Assembly (NCBI RefSeq): GCF_007655135.1 | Contig: NC_045129.1 | Coordinates: 36,085,122-36,149,121, forward strand | Direction: 5' to 3' | From: Punica granatum | Taxonomy: Eukaryota > Streptophyta > Magnoliopsida > Myrtales > Lythraceae | Length of the DNA stretch: 64,000 nt | Shown here: positions 61,116-64,000 of the stretch, in pieces | Numbering within the stretch: position 1 is the stretch's first letter | How the letters are laid out: each line of letters begins with the position of its first letter | The notes under the pieces: model-generated | Told to the model about the DNA's origin: nothing | The model's input: only the letters and a program-made list of their open reading frames with translations | The model's database searches: none | Made by a program: the position numbers and the translations under genes

Positions 61116-61340
61116 CTCCTCCTCCTCCTCCTCCTCCTCCTCCTCTTCTCGTGCTCCGCTTTGCCTTGCGTTGTTCTCAGTCCTCGCAGTTGCAGGGCTT
61201 GCTGTCCGTTGTGCTGTTGAGGGGGGTGAGAGCTGAAGCTTAGGAACAGACCCGCTGTGCAGTGTTCTCCTGGTTCTTCTATTGTTATGGAGGTTGGAGA
61301 AACAGTGGAAGAGAGAGAGAGAGAGAGGAGGTGAGGGGTG
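61116..61340 (-). promoter_or_regulatory. Leader and proximal promoter of the TBL gene
   Basis: A (CTC)n run at 61116-61147 (GGA on the transcribed strand) abuts the ATG; a (GA)n run lies at 61312-61326. Both are common in plant 5' UTRs. Confidence 0.45.
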
Positions 61341-61398
61341 ATTTGGTCAAAATGCCATTGACAATCTCCACAATTATTACTGTAAATAAATCTGTGCT

Positions 61399-61420
61399 GG
61401 TTAGGTTAGGTTAGGTTAGG
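61399..61420. repeat. (TTAGG)4 short tandem repeat
   Basis: Four units of ggtta/ttagg; not the plant telomere unit TTTAGGG. Confidence 0.9.
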
Positions 61421-61434
61421 TTTAGCTATAATTA

Positions 61435-61620
61435 TTCATCTAATACCAATATATATTAATTCAAATAATTTAACACTTATCTATCTCAAATAAAATCTTA
61501 AGTTCAAAGTCTTGTATATGGAAAAAAAATATTCATGATTTGAAGAGTCTTATCATTTAATTAGTTGATCCAACATGAATTGAATTATTCAAAACATGTT
61601 GAAACTCTGAATATCATCAT
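61435..61620 (+). mobile_element. SINE-like dispersed repeat copy
   Basis: Shares cttaagttcaaagtcttgta, aaaaaatattcatg, gagtcttatcatttaattag and the gaatatcatcat tail with copies at 4117 and 61738. Confidence 0.45.
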
Positions 61621-61737
61621 AATGCACACTGGATGTAAAAATTCATCTAGTACTTATTTATTTCTCTCCTCTCTTTCCTTTTCGAATAAGAAATAAAGCA
61701 TGCACAATGGCTTTCAAAATTTCAAAAGAGAACCAAC

Positions 61738-61905
61738 GTAGGTTGGTTTAAACGGTTCAGTGTTTATTTTCTTTAAACAAGATTTTGAATTCGAGTCTTA
61801 TAAACGAAAAAAATTCATGCTGGCAGAGCTTTATTCCTTAATGAGCTTACCCAGCTCAATTAGATTAGTTGTAGTCCAATTGGATTTCTAAATACCAATA
61901 TTCAT
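61738..61905 (+). mobile_element. SINE-like dispersed repeat copy
   Basis: The clearest copy: ggtttaaacggttcagtg (A-box-like), ttttgaattcgagtcttat (B-box-like), aaaaaattcatgctgg, ttattccttaatgagcttac, tcaattagattagttgtag and ccaattggatttctaaatac. Confidence 0.55.
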
Positions 61906-62829
61906 ATCGAAAATTTCGCAAGTGGCTTTCACCCAAAAAAAAAATTATAGAACTGCCCTGGGTTACCATGGAACATTTTTCTTTCACGTCTCAAGGGGAG
62001 AATGGTAGATCCAGCAAAGGTTAGGAGAATGAGAAATAAAAAAATTATAAGAAGTTTCAGTAAAGAAAATCAAATTCAGAATCCTTTCACAGGTTAATTA
62101 TAAGTGCCACTCGATCCTTGCTCATTGCTTTGCTATATAAAATGATTCCACTTCGGCGCAAGGGGACTTTGTGTATTAATGGACCTGATAGGGAGTGTGG
62201 ACGGATTCCATCCCTTTTTTATTTTGTTTTGCACAATCTTTTTTTTTTGGTGAATTTGTTTTGCATAATTTATATCTCTTGAAAGGATTTAATAAATTTT
62301 TATTTTGAAGGGTAATCATACGCTTTTCTTTTCTTTTCTTAAAAAAAACTCATTATCTAGTATGGAGAAAAACTAAATAAGTATGAAAAATTCAATCAAA
62401 ACTAATCTCGAATTGGAATAAAGTTGTGTGTCACTGCTACACACTTTTTTTTTCCCCTTTGATTTCTCGGTTTATTAAGACATAAAATCCAACAATAGAC
62501 CATATCAGTAAAAAAGTAGAATCAAAGCAATAGGGAGGGTCTTCGTGTTAATTACTTGCCCAAGAGACGGGAGAGGCTTGGGATTGTCACGGAGGGCAGA
62601 AGAGTCTTTTCGAACTGATAAAAGTAGGTCCTCTCAATTTACATAATTCTTTTCCATAAAATAGTAGGCAGCAGTAATGGCAACATTGCTGTCCCTCACT
62701 ACGCAATGTTCGAGCACTCGTCGTCAACCACAAACATATCAGACAAACTGAACAATCATTGTAAGCACTGACTTCTCTAACATAACACCACCAGAGGTCT
62801 AGTATAATTTACAGAATTTGGAGATGACA

Positions 62830-62960
62830 CTAGGCCCAAGGCAAAAAGTCTAGCCTAACATATATCCCATGATGGATTCAAACTCAAGACTTGAGGATCT
62901 CCAAATCATATGGGAGTGAAATTGAAATCACTAGACCATCGCCACTAGTGGTCATTTAAT
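62830..62960 (-). mobile_element. tRNA-derived SINE on the minus strand
   Basis: On the minus strand TGGCGATGGTCTAGTG (A-box-like) precedes GAGTTTGAATCC (B-box-like, 62874-62885) with a non-tRNA body downstream. Confidence 0.5.
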
Positions 62961-64000
62961 TTACATAATTGCCATCATTTCTATTCTCTCTTTTATTAAA
63001 TAATTGCAATCATTTTCTGCCAAAGCTGAGCGTGAATTAAATAGAAAAAAAGAAGAAGAAGAGAAAGCTCAGGTCCACGTACCATTTTGTCCATGTCCAT
63101 TGACAATAAAACTCTATTATAAATGTGCCAATAATAAAGGGCCACGAACATCTGTAAAGGACATTACCATTATTTTATTTTATTTAAATCGGATCCACAT
63201 TTGTGAAAAGTGGGTTGACTTTTGTTTTGTTTTTATGCTCATCGAAATTGTTGTCGTGTTATGAATACTGCAATCGAAGCATACTCCAAATACATTGAAG
63301 GCAGCTTATGCTAAAAAACAATTCTACATTGAATAATACATTCAGTTAATAGTTTGAGAATATATCATAATCTAAAAAAACATAGTATCCATTTTAATGT
63401 TTGAATTTTAGAAAAGATGGATTTTTCCTGGTCAATGTATATGAGTATATCCATAGCTTTTTCGACCTACAAGTTTTTATTTTTCAATATGCATCGCGAT
63501 GTCCGAACGTCCAATTGAACTTCGACTAATCTGGTCAAGTTGGTTTGACCCACTATGGAGTAAAGATCTCCCGGTGTATATTAATTTTCTCTTGTCATAA
63601 GACTCAAATGCGAAACTTTATTTAAGGGAAATAAATATCGAACTGCTTAAATGATCCTAAGTTAATTCTACCCAAAAGTTGATGAAGAGAGTGAGCGCTG
63701 AGTAGGGTCATGAGAAGCTTGCTCAAAGCAACCAAGTGAGAGTGACGTGCAGAGCACAAAGACAGTGGATCAATTAATTTTCATATGTTCTTAGTCACAC
63801 CAATATTGTTCGTTCACTCTATCAAGTTGTTTTCATAATTAATCCACCATGGTCCATAGGTCCACCCAAACTCATTTTTCTGACGTTGAGACACATTCTA
63901 TCACTATGATGCACATCAAATGATTTACCATGAACTTTGGTTTGGTTTAAGCTAAGCCGTGACACTCGGCCTTTAGGTGAGCCATAAAGCTAGAATGAGT

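Larger units (their letters stand above)
61341..64000. other. Intergenic DNA with SINE-like copies
   Basis: No gene recognised. Holds a short TTAGG repeat (61399-61420), three SINE-like copies and AT-rich DNA. The frame 63004-63264 (+) has no known domain. Confidence 0.5.

Noticed and set aside
61399..61420. Interstitial telomere repeat
   Set aside because: The unit is TTAGG, not the plant TTTAGGG, and there are only four units.
1..64000. CRISPR arrays, bacterial operons, tRNA or rRNA genes
   Set aside because: None seen; tRNA-like boxes found are SINE heads, and gene structure is that of a plant nuclear genome.

Overview
The window is nuclear DNA of a flowering plant, most likely a eudicot. 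It has intron-rich genes with GT-AG splicing, AT-rich intergenic DNA, and many small plant-type mobile elements (TWA-target MITEs, a hAT MITE, a TRIM, SINEs). I cannot name the species. Gene models were spliced by hand; every complete model keeps its reading frame across all junctions.

Layout. (1) 1-3.8 kb: the 5' end of a predicted signal-anchored membrane protein that runs off the left edge (-), then an RSZ-type SR splicing factor (-). (2) 3.8-19.8 kb: a gene desert with SINE-like copies, a GAA microsatellite, a 63-bp tandem duplication, a nested TIR-element complex carrying an apparent gene fragment, and a 330-bp foldback. (3) 19.8-26.3 kb: a KUP/HAK/KT potassium transporter (+, 8 exons) convergent with a secreted or membrane NHL-repeat protein (-, 6 exons). 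(4) 28.2-28.5 kb: a small atypical HLH protein (-). (5) 28.5-39.6 kb: a second desert with TWA-target MITEs, a 540-bp hAT MITE, a GC-rich island and a MULE-like foldback. (6) 39.6-46.2 kb: threonyl-tRNA synthetase (+, 20 exons) with a presequence and a second in-frame ATG. (7) 46.8-58.4 kb: a head-to-tail duplication of a two-gene unit (WAT1/EamA-type transporter plus PBL28-type receptor-like cytoplasmic kinase). The left unit is decayed and the right unit is intact, with a TRIM in a kinase intron. (8) 59.5-61.1 kb: a TRICHOME BIREFRINGENCE-LIKE acetyltransferase (-). (9) 61.2-64 kb: SINE-rich intergenic DNA.

The genes are ordinary plant housekeeping and transport functions and do not form a pathway. 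The only paired arrangement is the duplicated transporter plus kinase unit. I found no new multi-gene system. The most informative points are the one-sided decay of that duplication, a stop-free 99-nt GC-AG intron in ThrRS whose length is a multiple of three, a TRIM with all its hallmarks, and the MITE families with their internal duplications.
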